A stretch of DNA of 64,000 bases, taken from NCBI RefSeq assembly GCF_001039355.2, contig NW_019775385.1:262087-326086 (forward strand), written 5' to 3'. Within the stretch, counting starts at the first letter, position 1, and every line of letters begins with the position of its first letter. This stretch comes from Lingula anatina (lineage: Eukaryota > Brachiopoda > Lingulata > Lingulida > Lingulidae). The position numbers and the translations under genes were made by a program. Below, in pieces: positions 36,272 through 48,615 of this stretch. The notes beneath the pieces are model-generated. The model was not told the origin of the DNA. It did no database searches and was given only the letters and a program-made list of their open reading frames with translations.

Positions 36272-38087
36272 GTCAAAAAGTAAAACACATTTATTCATTT
36301 TTCCACAAAAGTAATGTACCTCTAGGCTCTTTACAGAGCAGAGTTTAATTTGCTAATCTGCAACAGAACAGAGTTTAATTTGCTAATCTGCAGCCTACCT
36401 TCGCAATAAGTGCCATTTCCAGAATATCCCTCTACGCAGGCGCAAGTGTAACTTCCGACTGTATTGGTGCACGTGGCGTTTGCTGCGCAGTCGTTCAACG
36501 CTGCGTCACTACATTCGTCTATGTCTGTAGACAAGATAGGGAAAACGTATGTACTAAAACATTGTGTTATGAAATACTTGTATAATTTCAAACTTTCCAT
36601 GACAAATTAAAGTCTTTCAAAAAGACGAAAAAGTTGCTGCATTTACCGATTAACAGGTTTTTATTATTGTCTTGCGTCTGCGATCTCATGGACACCAAAT
36701 CAAAATTTTTGTGGCATATAATACACTTCAACGATACAAATTGATCGTCGTGTATATTTTTTGTTGAATCTCTTAATTGATTATGAGGAACAAATTTACC
36801 ATTTATCAATTTTAGTGACTCACAAAGCTTTTTTTTGTCTTTTGTGTGTAGAACGGATTTAGTGTTTCCCCTTATTTCGGGTACTTAAAGATTCCAAACA
36901 GTCTTATTTGAGAGTGCATCACTGCATCAAACGTTATCTCACTTAACACAATGCTGGATAGCAGGTAGGTATCACGTAGTTATCTGACATTGTGGCATTA
37001 CATCAAACGTATCTCACCTAACACAATACAGACAGATGTCCCGTACTTACCCACAGTTACAGGGATCTCCCCGCTACTGATTACAGTGGAAGAACTGGTC
37101 AGCTCACACCGATATATTCCTGCGTTTGCTGCTTGAATTCCTGAAGCCAAAGCGGGATTTCGTACTTCATGATTACGCTTATTACTAATATTTTTCATTT
37201 CAATTGTAATTTCTTTACAATAATTGAGATAATTTTCATTGAATTACATCTTACCATGGGGATTGCTAACAGTTATTTTTTATCGATTTTAGAATATTTC
37301 AGATCTGTTTAGATATTTAAAAATTCAAATAAGTGAAAGCATGGTTAGGCCTGCATGCAGACAAAGGGATTTCCCTGTTTTTGACTTCTTTAAAAAAGTA
37401 TGATCACGTATTAAAGACTTACCCGTTATATTCAGTGTGTATTGAATGTCAACTCCAGCATTAAAGGTCAGAACAAACTGGCCATTGTTGAACGGGGGTT
37501 GTGGAACTGTTCCACTTTTCCCAGCGATAGGAGCACCGTCCTTTAGCCACTGCAAATTGTAGCCAAATAGCCAAGTGCCCTGGAAGGTGCAGTGGAGAGT
37601 TACGTCAACTCCTGGTGACGTCATAACAGTGGGCGGAGTCAGCGTTACGGTCTGGCAGTGCACTTAAGAGAATAAAATTCATATTACATAGAATTTCATG
37701 TAAATTCATTGTTCTGATTTCACGAACCTTAAATGATGATCGAAACATACAATACTAGTATGTAGTGGATATACACTTTTTGTAAAAATACTGTGTTTAT
37801 TTATCCATTTCCTTTTTGTCTTTCTTCATATTATTATTATTATTATTATTATTACTATTATTTAGCAAGGAGTAAACATACAAGGCCCTATACAGGGCTG
37901 TATACTAGGCTTGTTTCCAAACATCAGTCGTAAAAATTCTGTCACACACAGCCGTTTAGATTGATGTAATTAGCAAAGTACATTCAACTTGTATACGCTT
38001 TGAAGTTTTATATAAAATAAACTTTCACTTACCTTTACGTGCTCCAAAAGCTACAATTAGACCAAGCAGGACCTGTTGGAATCTCAT
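29493..38087 (-). CDS. Ig + tandem calcium-binding EGF single-pass membrane protein (exon number inflated by an assembly duplication)
   Basis: Exons from 5' to 3' (minus strand): signal 38033-38087; Ig 37423-37662 and 37051-37140; EGF 36399-36524, 35856-35981, 35188-35313, 34794-34919, 34442-34567, 33975-34100, 33583-33708, 33142-33267, 32802-32927, 32450-32575, 32048-32173, 31470-31595, 30827-30949 and 30124-30270; transmembrane/tail 29493-29692. All junctions are phase 1 and all join in frame (788 residues as assembled). The Ig domain has CTFQG, LQWLKDG and AGIYRC. Most EGF modules are 42 residues, start D-(I/V/T)-(D/N)-EC and carry CTNxxGSYxC, the calcium-binding/hydroxylation consensus. 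The last exon encodes a hydrophobic segment (about 24 residues, starting [14 protein letters not shown]), a stop-transfer KKQKRK and a tail ending GHVY. It is probably an adhesion or matrix receptor at the cell surface. The block 34357-36.7 kb repeats 32.37-34.3 kb, so the true gene probably has nine EGF modules, about 578 residues. Confidence 0.85.
32370..34355. repeat. First copy of the five-EGF-exon block (end of one contig)
   Basis: From the AT repeat near 32369 and GAAGCGTGTGAAG onward this is nearly identical to 34357 onward, introns included. Homology stops at about 34304, after GTGGCATATAA. From there this copy reads CAGGGGCGGATCCAG, a transposon-like terminus, for about 50 bases to the N at 34356. 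Confidence 0.9.
34356..34356. other. Single-N contig join between duplicated blocks
   Basis: One N between the sequence ending TTTATTGATCCA and an AT repeat that restarts the 32370 block. Confidence 0.95.
35455..35683. mobile_element. PIF/Harbinger-like MITE present in only one of the two copies
   Basis: The element spans 35458-35680 (223 bp) and is flanked by TAA on both sides (35455-35457 and 35681-35683). The terminal parts carry the inverted repeat CTTTACACTGGACGGCG, then TTTCTGCGTCC. The matching place in the other copy, near 33410, reads TATGTAAGCATAAA with a single TAA, the empty site. The 3-bp TAA duplication fits PIF/Harbinger. No coding capacity. Confidence 0.88.
36132..36301. repeat. 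AT microsatellites flanking an inverted repeat
   Basis: Two long AT tracts (about 36132-36182 and 36224-36266) enclose or abut reverse-complement arms. Arm one, 36192-36224, contains ATGTGTTTTACTTTTTGACG and arm two, 36264-36297, contains CGTCAAAAAGTAAAACACAT. The other copy, near 33870, has only a single arm, so this is a local inverted duplication. Confidence 0.85.
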
Positions 38088-40254
38088 GCTCTCTTACTTT
38101 TTCTGCAGTGAATTGGTCTCTTCAGCGTTTTTACCTTTTCCCTAACTGGATATCTGAAAACCCAGGTCCTTGTTATTTTTGTTTGGCGATGTAAGAAGGT
38201 AATTTTTCTCCCTGAATCAAACTGAAATAAATACGGGATGATAACTATCGATTCCACACGAAGAGGTGTGTTGCAACAAATAATTATTTATCTAAATACA
38301 AACATGTGCTAGCATGGTTGTAACCTGCTAGCATGATTGGGCGTGGACCAATACATACAGATACACGATATACATTTATCAAAATTCAATGATTCCAAAA
38401 CAAATAACAGATAAACAAATAAAAAGATGACTAAAAGTCACGTCAACATAATTTGCACCTGTTAGGATTTTCAAAATGAAATTCACAGACTGGCACTTAA
38501 AAATCAAATTTATGTGGTAACATTATGGGATTTGTTAGCTTATCATCTCAAGATATTTGTAATTTATTCATGCAGTATGTTTAAGGTTCCGCACTGCTAC
38601 ATGTACAACAATACCACACATCACAGATATCAATATTTATAAGAAATCGGGATGGCCCTTTTCTCACATACGACAACGCCCATATACTTAGTACTTTGTT
38701 TCTTAGTCATTAGTTTGAATGATTCACTTGAACACAAACTGCAGTCAACAGTGAGTCCGACCAGAGAATATAAAAAGCAGAAATCAAAGGCAGAAAGACT
38801 GAGAAAATAAATAGGTATAGATAGGTATGTCGGGAAAGAATCTATTTTGAATCATTTTACAATGGCCATCATTTCCAAAATTTTTCTTTCGAACTCGCAA
38901 ATCAAGAATGATTAAGAATGAATGGTTTAGCAAATATGGGTTTGTGGTCAAGCCTTGGCTTAATTATGCAGAAAAGAGCAGTTTCGATCGAATAAGATTT
39001 TTGACCTAGGAAACCAGCACTTCACCCATATGGCGGATAGTTTTAACAAAGGACCCCTATTGTTAAGGATAATCTACTCTGCTTTAGTCAATCTGCTTAG
39101 AACTTCTCCGAGACGCGAATATCGAGTCAATATTGAAATATTATATCGGCTAAGAGCAAATGATGGCATTAATAAAATAGTTCAATGAGACACACGTGAC
39201 TCCGCAAAAATCTAAATGGCACAAGCTGTCATAGGGGTTAAGATCGAAGTCTTTGTTCAAAGAAAGTTTGCTTTAATATTAAACCTATATCTGTCATAGG
39301 TCATTGGTTTTGATAAATACTTATGGTTTTACAACCTTCTATTGGTGTCGAGCCTCAATTAAATGCTACTGCAAATGGCTTTGAACAAAAATGAATAAAT
39401 AAATAGATAGGAATATCAAGAGAAAATGTACGTTTTAAAATAGAAATTAGTTCGCTCTTATATGAGAGCAAAAGAAAATCTTGCACGTAAATTGTTCGGA
39501 ATAAATCACTGCCACCATCGGTCGTTCAAGACTGATACAATATCGTTATATGAATAAGGCATGCTTCCATCTCATAAATAATCAAAGATCAGTACACCAG
39601 CTTGAAAAACTGTTTGAATCATATGTACGTTAAGCTGCAATGATATCTCAATATATGACTCCAACATCACTGGTGTGGATTAAAAACCCGCATTGGAATA
39701 AGCAAATAGATTTAATAGCAAATATGACTGATTTTGATCCACAATACATACTCACCAACTGTGTCAATTTCTTTGTTTTAAATCAGATTTCTTAAAACAG
39801 GAAGTCAGGCTAAAGTCTTTTAAACAGGTTGATGTTAAAACGAACTCTCTATACCCGAAAGTGAAATTTGTAAATGTGTTTCCAGAACAGTAATAAAGCA
39901 TCGTTAAGGTTGTTGGCAATATATTCACTGATTGATTTAGGAACATTCTGAGTCACGGTCATGATAAGAAATCTTTCTATCCGCGCTCCCCTACCCTGAG
40001 CAGTGCGATCATTGTCGAACACATTTCCACACAGAGGCACTTAAATCCAAATTTAATTTCTTACTGACCAAGTATAGATAATATAATGTAGTTTTTTAGT
40101 ACTCGTAGCGTTAGCTATTTTCAACACAAAAAATAAAGAGGTTACGCGTTATATATTTTGTTTGGTACCAGTAGTTTTTCAGTCATGTACAATAAATTAG
40201 GTATAATATATATATATATAGAGAGAGAGCGCCAATTTAGAGCTGCGAAAACAC

Positions 40255-40301
<47 letters not shown>

Positions 40302-42400
40302 TTGTATACGGTCTCACAATACCTAATAATAGGGACACACTAGCCCGGAATTTCAAGCAGATTTGTGTCGAAATTACTTGTCTTATAAATTAACGCGACT
40401 TTGACCTCCATAACTAAAAAATAATTAGTCTTACCTTATCTTATTTCCTTTTTTATTTCCTTTACTGTGGTTTCATGTAATCCTTAGTGTAACTTGACTG
40501 AAGAAATTCCGCCTTTATGTTCCAATGGCGTGTGACACTGAGACAGGCTCCTCGTAGTGTCCTCGCTTTAGATTATAGGGTTTCAAGGGTCTATCTTTGT
40601 AAGTGAGGCCATCGCATTTTACCTTAATATCTACATGGCGGAACACTGGCAAACATCCTCGACTCATTCACCTGATTAATTTTTAATATTCATTTGTACA
40701 TGAATTCTAACTAGTCTTTTGAATGCATTTATCTGTGCGGTTCATAGATGATAATAAAATATGCACACATGAAAGGGAACTTTACCAATGTCCTTTTTCT
40801 TTCTCTTGGCAGTTTCAAAACAATTCAGTATAGAAAGAGATGAATGCGCGGATTTGAAATATCTTTTGCAGTGGAGTATTTATGGCGGTCTTTCAGCACT
40901 ATAGTACAGCGTACATACCTTGAGATGTACGTAATACTAGAGATGTGTTTCCTCTCCCAGCTAGCTGCTGTTATTAAATTCTAATGTTTCAACTCCATTC
41001 ATGTCCCTTAACAGCTGCGTTTTACGCTTTTCAATTATTTATTGGATGACAAAACCTGGTAAGCATCACAAGAGAAGACTTAAAACAAAATGCTGTTGTA
41101 TTAAAGTATAAAAAAAGTTGTCAGTGTTATACAGGTATTAGGTTCACTATCCATGTCGTGTTCTTTTGAATCAGGTCGACTTAAAGTTTGTGTGGGAGTA
41201 GCTCTTACTCTTTTTTTATTTGTCATAACCACTTAAACCGATATACCATTCGCAAAAAGCGTGATTCTATAACCGTAATGGGAATATATAAATTGATGAG
41301 ACAAAAAATTAAATGAATTAATAAATAAATAAATAATGGCCAGTCGTTCAGTATTATAGTGGCATACATAACTTACTGTGAGATTAATCCTGCAACTCGT
41401 AATCACGCCTTCACTTGTTCTGTACTTAATCTGCATTTTTTTCAGGAATACATCAAAATTATGTCCTAGGTAAAAGATTGCATGAATCGAGTATTTTGAC
41501 ACAGAAGAGTGGTAGACATTTTTCATATAATGGCATGCTATTTTGCCAGCTTGTGTTTACTTAGCACGAAAATTATACATCAAGCACCGCTATATGCGGA
41601 AAACTGTAGTCCCGAGAAGTTCTGGTAGTCTTGGAGGCAGATAGACAGTCACAGTAGTATTTTTCTGTATATACTAGAACGTTTCACCGGTCCAAAGCCA
41701 GCATACATGCTAGATATGTTTAATGTACAAGGGGGTTTTAACCACCATTGCATTATATTATTACATCATAATTATAATCGCAACTGCTCTGAAACCTACA
41801 TTGTGTTAGCGGAGATTCATGCGGCGATAGGTGAGAGAGGTGTACTCTTATAAACCACTGTGATATGGTTTATTTATTTAAAAAACGCATCCGTATTAAC
41901 TTGGTCTGCGGATCACAGCTTTCTGTTTCTTTCTAATCTGGCGTTTAGTAGTGCGTTTAAGACCATTATTTTCTAACTGACCTATAACAGCAGTTGTACT
42001 GCATGATTGGTGAGATAATAGTGCTTGTAGCGTTGGAGTCATTCTGGCGGTCATCGCATATAAGGCAGTGGTGTAATGCCAGTGATGCTGTGAGGGAATA
42101 CTTCGAGAAATTAAAGGCCATTGGTGGATGAAAAACAAACTTTGTTTGAATGAAAGTATAAGACACGTGTCTAGCGTATATTGCGTGAAGGAAGCATGCA
42201 GTTTGGGAATACCCTTGTCTCCTCTTTCGACTGAATTGTAAACTATGATTTGTATTTTGTTTGTTTCTGATAGTTGAGCTCACTGCCTATATTATTTAAC
42301 ATCCCTGTTTTTCTCCAAGTCTCGAAGCTCCAAGTTCTTTGCAATTGGTAGTTCAAATCATTTAAAAGACACGAGTTACAACACAACGATTTCTTATGTA
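36812..42400. repeat. First copy of the 5.5-kb block with signal and Ig exons
   Basis: Starts TTAGTGACTCACAAAGC and ends TTTCTTATGTA at the single N (42401). It is nearly identical, with small indels, to 42402-47914. It contains the signal exon, both Ig exons and about 4.3 kb of upstream DNA. The upstream part has no supportable exon. The frames near 41896-42283 stay open in both copies, but the copies are too similar for that to be evidence of coding. Confidence 0.92.
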
Positions 42401-42401
42401 N
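42401..42401. other. Single-N contig join between duplicated blocks
   Basis: One N at the exact end of the first 5.5-kb copy and start of the second. Confidence 0.95.
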
Positions 42402-43385
42402 TTAGTGACTCACAAAGCTTTTTTTGTCTTTTGTGTGTAGAACGGATTTAGTGTTTCCCCTTATTTCGGGTACTTAAAGATTCCAAACGGTCTTATTTGA
42501 GAGTGCATCACTGCATCAAACCTTATCTCACTTAACACAATGCTGGGTAGCAGGTAGGTATCACGTAGTTATCTGACATTGTGGCATTACATCAAACGTA
42601 TCTCACCTAACACAATACAGATAGATGTCACGTACTTACCCACAGTTACAGGAATCTCCCCGCTACTGATTACAGTGGAAGAACTGGTCAGCTCACACCG
42701 ATATGTTCCTGCGTTTGCTGCTTGAATTCCTGAAGCCAAAGCGGGATTTCGTACTTCACGCTTATTACTAATATTTTTCATTTCAATTGTAATTTCTTTA
42801 GAATAATTGAGATAATTTTCATCGAACTACCTCTTACCATGGGGATTGCTAACAATTATTTTTTATCGATTTTAGAATATTTCAGATCTGTTTGGATATT
42901 TAAAAATTCAAATAAGTGAAAGCATGGTTAGGCCTGCATGCAGACAAAGGGATTTCCCTGTTTTTGACTTCTTTAAAAAAGTATGATCACGTATTAAAGA
43001 CCTACCCGTTATATTCAGTGTGTATTGAATGTCAACTCCAGCATTAAAGGTCAGGACAAACTGGCCATTGTTGAACGGGGGTTGCGGAACTGTTCCACTT
43101 TTCCCAGCGATAGGAGCACCGTCCTTTAGCCACTGCAAATTGTAGCCAAATATCCAAGTTCCCTGGAAGGTGCAGTGGAGAGTGACGTCAAGTCCTGGTG
43201 ACGTCATAACAGTCGGTGGAGTCAGCGTTACGGTCTGGCCGTGCACTAAAGAGAATAAAATTCATATTACATAGAATTTCATATAAATTCATTGTTCTGA
43301 TTTCAAGATTAGTGAATATACACATTTTGTAAAAATACGTTTCATGTGTTTGTTTATTTATCCGTTTCCTTTTTGCCATTCTTCA

Positions 43386-43421
<36 letters not shown>

Positions 43422-45786
43422 GCAAGGAATAAACATACAAGGCCCTATACAGGGCTGTATACTAGGCTTGTTTCCAAACATCGGTCGTAAAAATACTGTA
43501 ACACACAGCCGTTTAGATTGATGTATTTAACAAAGTACATTCAACTTGTACGCTTTGAAGTTTCATATAAACTAAACTTTCACTTACCTTTACGTGCTCC
43601 GAAAGCTACAATTAAACCAAGCAGGACCTGTTGAAATCTCATCATGCTCTCTTACTTTGTCTGAAGTGAATTGCTGTCTTCAGCGTGTGTACCTTTTTCT
43701 TAATTGGATATCTGAAAACCCAGGTCCTTGTTATTTTTGTTTGGCGATGTAAGAAGGTCCTTATTCTCCCTGAATCAAACTGAAATAAATACGGGATGAT
43801 AACTATCGATTCCACATAAAGAGGTGTGTTGCAACAAATAATTATTTATCTAAATACAAACATGTGCTAGCATGGTTGTAATGTGCTAGCATGATAGGGC
43901 GTGGAACAATACATACGTATTATATATCAAAATTTGATGATTCCAAAATAACAGATAAACAAATAAAAAGATGACTAAAAGTCACGTCAACACGATTTGC
44001 ACCTGTTAGAATTTTCAAAATGAAATTCACAGACTGGCTCTTAAAAAATCGAATTTATATGGTAACATTATGGGATTTGTTAGCTTATCATCTCAAGATG
44101 TATTTGTAATTTATTCATGTAGCACGTTTAAGGTTCCGCACTGCTACAACAGTACCAAACACCACAGATATCAATATTTATAGGAAACCGGGATGGCCCT
44201 TTTCTCACATACGACAACGCCCATATACTTGTTTCTTAGTCATTAGTTTGAATGATTCACTTGAACACAAACTGAGGTCAACAGTAAGTCCGACCAGCGA
44301 ATATAAAAAGCAGAAATCAAAGGCAGAGAGACTGAGTAAATAGATAGGTATAGATAAGTATGTCGGGAACGAATCTATCTTGAATCATTTTACAATGGCC
44401 ATCATTTCCAAATTTTTTCATTCAAACAAGCAAATCTAGAATGATTAAGAATGAATGGTTTAGCAAATATGGATTTGTGGTGACGCCTTGGCTTAATTAT
44501 ATAGAAAAGAGCAGTTTCGATCAAATAAAGATTTTGACCGAGGAAACTAGCACTTCACCCATATGGCGGATAGTTTTAACAAAGGACCCCTATTGTTAAG
44601 GATTATCTACTCTGCTGTAGTCAATATGCCTAGAACCTATCCGAGACGCGAATATCGAGTCAAAATTGAAATATTATATCGGCTAAGATCAAATGATGGC
44701 ATTAATAAAATATTTCAATGAGACACACGTGACTCCGCAAACCTTTAAACGGCAAGAGCTTTCATAGGGGTTAAGATCGCAGTCTTTGTTCAAAGAAAGT
44801 TTGTTTAAAAATCAAACCTACATCATATCATAGGTCATAGGTTTTGATAAATACCTAGGTTTTACTGCCTTCAATTTTAAATGCTACTGCAAATGACAAA
44901 AATAAATAAATAAATAAATAAATTGAAATAACAAGAGAAAATATACGTTTTAAAATAGAAATTGGCTCGCTCTCATATAGGCACAAAAGAAAATCTTGCA
45001 CGTAAATTGTTCGGAATAAATCACTGCCACCATCGGTCGTTCAAAACTGATACAATATCGTTATATGAATAAGGCATGTTTCCATCACATAAATAATCAA
45101 ACACCAGTACACCAGCTTGGAAAACTGTTTGAATCATATGTACGTTAAGCTACAATCATATCTCAATATATGACTACGACATCATTGGTTGGGATTAAAA
45201 ACCCGCATTGGAATAAGCAAATAGATTTTATAGCAAATATGTCTAATTTTGATCCATAATACAGGCTCACTAACTGTGTCAATTTCTTTGTTTTAAATCA
45301 GATTTCTTAAAACAGGAAGTCAGGCTAAAGTCTTTTAAACAGGTTGATGTTAAAACGAACTCTGTATATCAGTAAGTAAAATTTGTAAATGTGTTTCCAG
45401 AATAGTAATAAAGCATCGTTAAGGTTGTTGGTAATATATTCACTGATTGATTTAGGAACATTCTGAGTCAGGGTCATAATAAGAAATCTTTCTATCCGGG
45501 CTCCCCTACCCTGAGCAGTGCGATCATTGTCGAACACATTTCCACACAGAGGCATTAAAGTCCAAATTTAATTTCTTACTGACCGAGTATAGGTAATATA
45601 ATGTAGTTTTTTTAGTACTGCGTAGTGTGAGCTATTTTCAACACAAGGAATACATAGGTTACGCGTTATATATTTTGTTTGGTACCAGTACTTTTTCAGC
45701 CATGTACAAGGAAGAAGTTATAATATATATATAGAGCGCCAATGTAGAGCTGCAAGGACACCTGTCAGGCCTGCATTTATGCTTCG

Positions 45787-45817
<31 letters not shown>

Positions 45818-47914
45818 TTGTACACCTTCTCACAATACCTCATAATGGTGTCACACTCGCCTGGAATTTCAAGCAGATTTGTGTCGAAATTACTTGTCTT
45901 ATAATTTAACGCGACTTTGACCTCCATAACTATAAATATTTTTGCTTACCTTATCTTATTTCCTTTTTATTTCCTTTACTGTGGTTTCATGTAATCCTTA
46001 GTGTAACTTGACTGAAGAAAATCCGCCTTTATGTTCCAATGGCGTGTGACACTGAGATAGGCTCCTCGTAGTGTCCTCGCTTTGGATTATACTGTTTCAA
46101 GGGTCTATCTTTGTAAGTGAGGCCATCGCATTTTACCTTTATATCTACATGGCGGAACACTGGCAAACATCCTCGACTCATTCACCTGATTAATTTTTAA
46201 TATTCATTCGTACATGAATTCTAACTAGTCTTTTGAATGCATTTATCTGTGCGGTTCATAGATGATAATAAAATGCACACATGAAAGGGAACTTTACCAA
46301 TGTCCTTTTTCTTTCTCTTTGGCAGTTTCAAAACAATTCAGTACAGAATGAGATGAATGCGCGGATTTGAAATATCTTTTGCTGTGGAGTATTTATGAAG
46401 GTCTTTCACTATAGTAGCGTACATACCTTGACATGTACGTAATACTAGAGTGTTTCCTCTCCCAGCTAGCTGCTGTTATTAAATTCTAATGTTTTAACTC
46501 CATTCACGTCCCTTAACAGCTGCGTTTTACGCTTTTCAATTATTTATTGTACGACAAAACCTGGTAAGCATCACAAGAGAAGACTTAAAACAAAATGCTG
46601 TTGTATTAAAATATAAGAAATGGTCTGTGTTAGGTATTCTTTTGAATCAGGCCGTCTAAAAGTTTGCGTGGGAGTAGTTCTTACTCTTTTTTATTTGTCA
46701 TAACCACTTAAATCGATATATTATTATCGATATACCATTCGCAAAAAGCGTGATCCGTAATGCGAATATATAGATTGCTGAGACAAATAAATAAAATAAA
46801 ATAAATAAATAATTAATTAATTAAGGCAAAATTATACAAATGCAAACATGGTCAGAGGTTCAGTAATTATAGTGGCATACATAACTTACTGTGAGATTAA
46901 TCCAACAACTCTCGTAATCACCCTTCACTTATTCTGTACTTAATCTGCATTCTTTTCAGGAATACATCAAAATTATGTCCTAGGTGAAAGATTGCATGAA
47001 TCGAGTATTTTGACACAGAAGAGTGGTAGACATTTTTCATATAATGGCATGCTATTTTGCCAGCTTGTGTTTACTTAGCACGAAAATTATACATCAAGCA
47101 CCGCTATATGCGGAAAACTGTAGTCCCGAGAAGTTCCGGTAGTCTGGAAGGCAGATAGACAGTCACAGTAGTATTTTTCTGTATATACTAGAACGTTTCA
47201 CCGGTCCAAAGCCAGAATACATGCTATATATGTTTAATGTAGAAGGGGGTTTTAACCACCATTGCATTATATTATTACATCATAATTATAATCGCAACTG
47301 CTCTGAAACCTACATTGTGTTAGCGGAGATTCATGCGGCGATAGGTGAGAGAGGTGTACTCTTATAAACCACTATGATATGGTTTATTTATTTAAAAAAC
47401 GCATCCGTATTAACTTGGTCTGCGGATCACAGCTTTCTGTTTCTTTCTAATCTGGCGTTTAGTAGTGCGTTTAAGACCATTATTTTCTAACTGACCTATA
47501 ACAGCAGTTGTACTGCATGATTGGTGAGATAATAGTGCTTGTAGCGTTGGAGTCATTCTGGCGGTCATCACATATAAGGCAGTGGTGTAATGCCAGTGAT
47601 GCTGTGAGGGAATACTTCGAGAAATTAAAGGCCATTGGTGGATGAAAAACAAACTTTGTTTGAATGAAAGTATAAGACACGTGTCTAGCGTATATTGCGT
47701 GAAGGAAGCATGCAGTTTGGAAATGCCCTTGTCTCCTCTTTCGACTGAATTGTAAACTATGATTTGTATTTTGTTTGTTTCTGATAGTTGAGCCCACTGC
47801 CCATATTATTTAACATCCCTGTTTTTCTCCAAGTCTCGAAGCTCCAAGTTCTTTGCAATTGGTAGTTCAAATCATTTAAAAGACACGAGTTACAACACAA
47901 CGATTTCTTATGCA
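42402..47914. repeat. Second copy of the 5.5-kb block
   Basis: Begins immediately after the N at 42401 with TTAGTGACTCACAAAGC and follows 36812-42400 to the end (TTTCTTATGCA), then continues into unique DNA. Microsatellites differ in length: the GA run near 45787 is shorter than the one near 40256. A few small indels lie between the copies. Confidence 0.92.
42640..43645 (-). pseudogene. Duplicate 5' fragment (signal + Ig exons) of the EGF/Ig gene, probably the other allele
   Basis: Exons 43588-43645 (signal; two consecutive ATGs, against one in the other copy), 43006-43245 and 42640-42729 match the 38033-38087, 37423-37662 and 37051-37140 exons with a few substitutions (for example GLDV against GVDV, TWIFG against TWLFG). 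There are no EGF exons between this block and the next signal exon at 38087, so it cannot make a full product in this assembly. All frames and splice sites are intact. I therefore read it as the second haplotype of the same exons and not as a decayed gene. Confidence 0.75.
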
Positions 47915-48615
47915 AGCTAGAGCATTTATTGTAATCTGTCATAATAACAATTACAGCCAAACAAAAGAGAAAATCAATAAAATCTGAATAAATACAAATG
48001 AAAATTACTGACGGAAAGATACTCTCCAAACTGATAGATATAAGCTACTAAACAATTATTCAAACCTTCCCCACTTTAATAAGTCACTAACGTTAAAGAA
48101 TTTTATACGATATTATTCTGAATAATTATTTAAAAGAAAATCCGAAAAAATATTGTACCATGTGGTCCATATACTTTTCTTCGAGAACGAACGTGCTTAT
48201 TTATCATGAACAAAAATACTGAAAATAACCAATAATAAAATAATCATTAGTTACCCAATTAATAAATAATAAGATAAGGTAAAGATCTATTTAACTGAAG
48301 ATAATAAATAAATAAATAAATGATGAAAACCAGCAAATCAAATGAAATGAAATAGGTTGTGGAAAAATTTACCACGGGTACCATTTATAGGAAACTACAT
48401 AAAATACATAAAATGCATGATTTGGGTCTCATAATATTACATGTACTACGTAAAACCTAGTTGCAGTTGTAATTATATCTAGTCTTTGATGTGAAAAAGA
48501 ATTTGATGCACGCATATGCACAATTGTAAATATCCAAAATTATCCACTTACACGCAAGTAAATTATACACTCAGTAGTATATTAAAACTTAGTGGGGAAC
48601 TCTAAGCCAACGTGT
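47915..48615. other. Intergenic DNA between the duplicated block and the lipid-transfer gene
   Basis: AT-rich, with no exon or named repeat recognised. It should hold the 3' end of the minus-strand lipid-transfer gene. Confidence 0.5.

Larger units (their letters stand above)
34357..36725. repeat. Second copy of the five-EGF-exon block (start of the next contig)
   Basis: Repeats the 32370-34304 block with five matching EGF exons. Amino acid differences are few (for example SDAALND against SDTALND, LVSSQ against LVSTQ, QNSML against QTSML). It carries a 223-bp insertion at 35458-35680 and expanded AT tracts near 36132-36266 that the first copy lacks. Confidence 0.9.

Noticed and set aside
41896-42283. 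Two overlapping minus-strand frames (80 and 105 codons) also open at 47410-47797
   Set aside because: Conservation reflects near-identity of the duplicated 5.5-kb blocks. There is no domain, splice context or substitution pattern pointing to coding.
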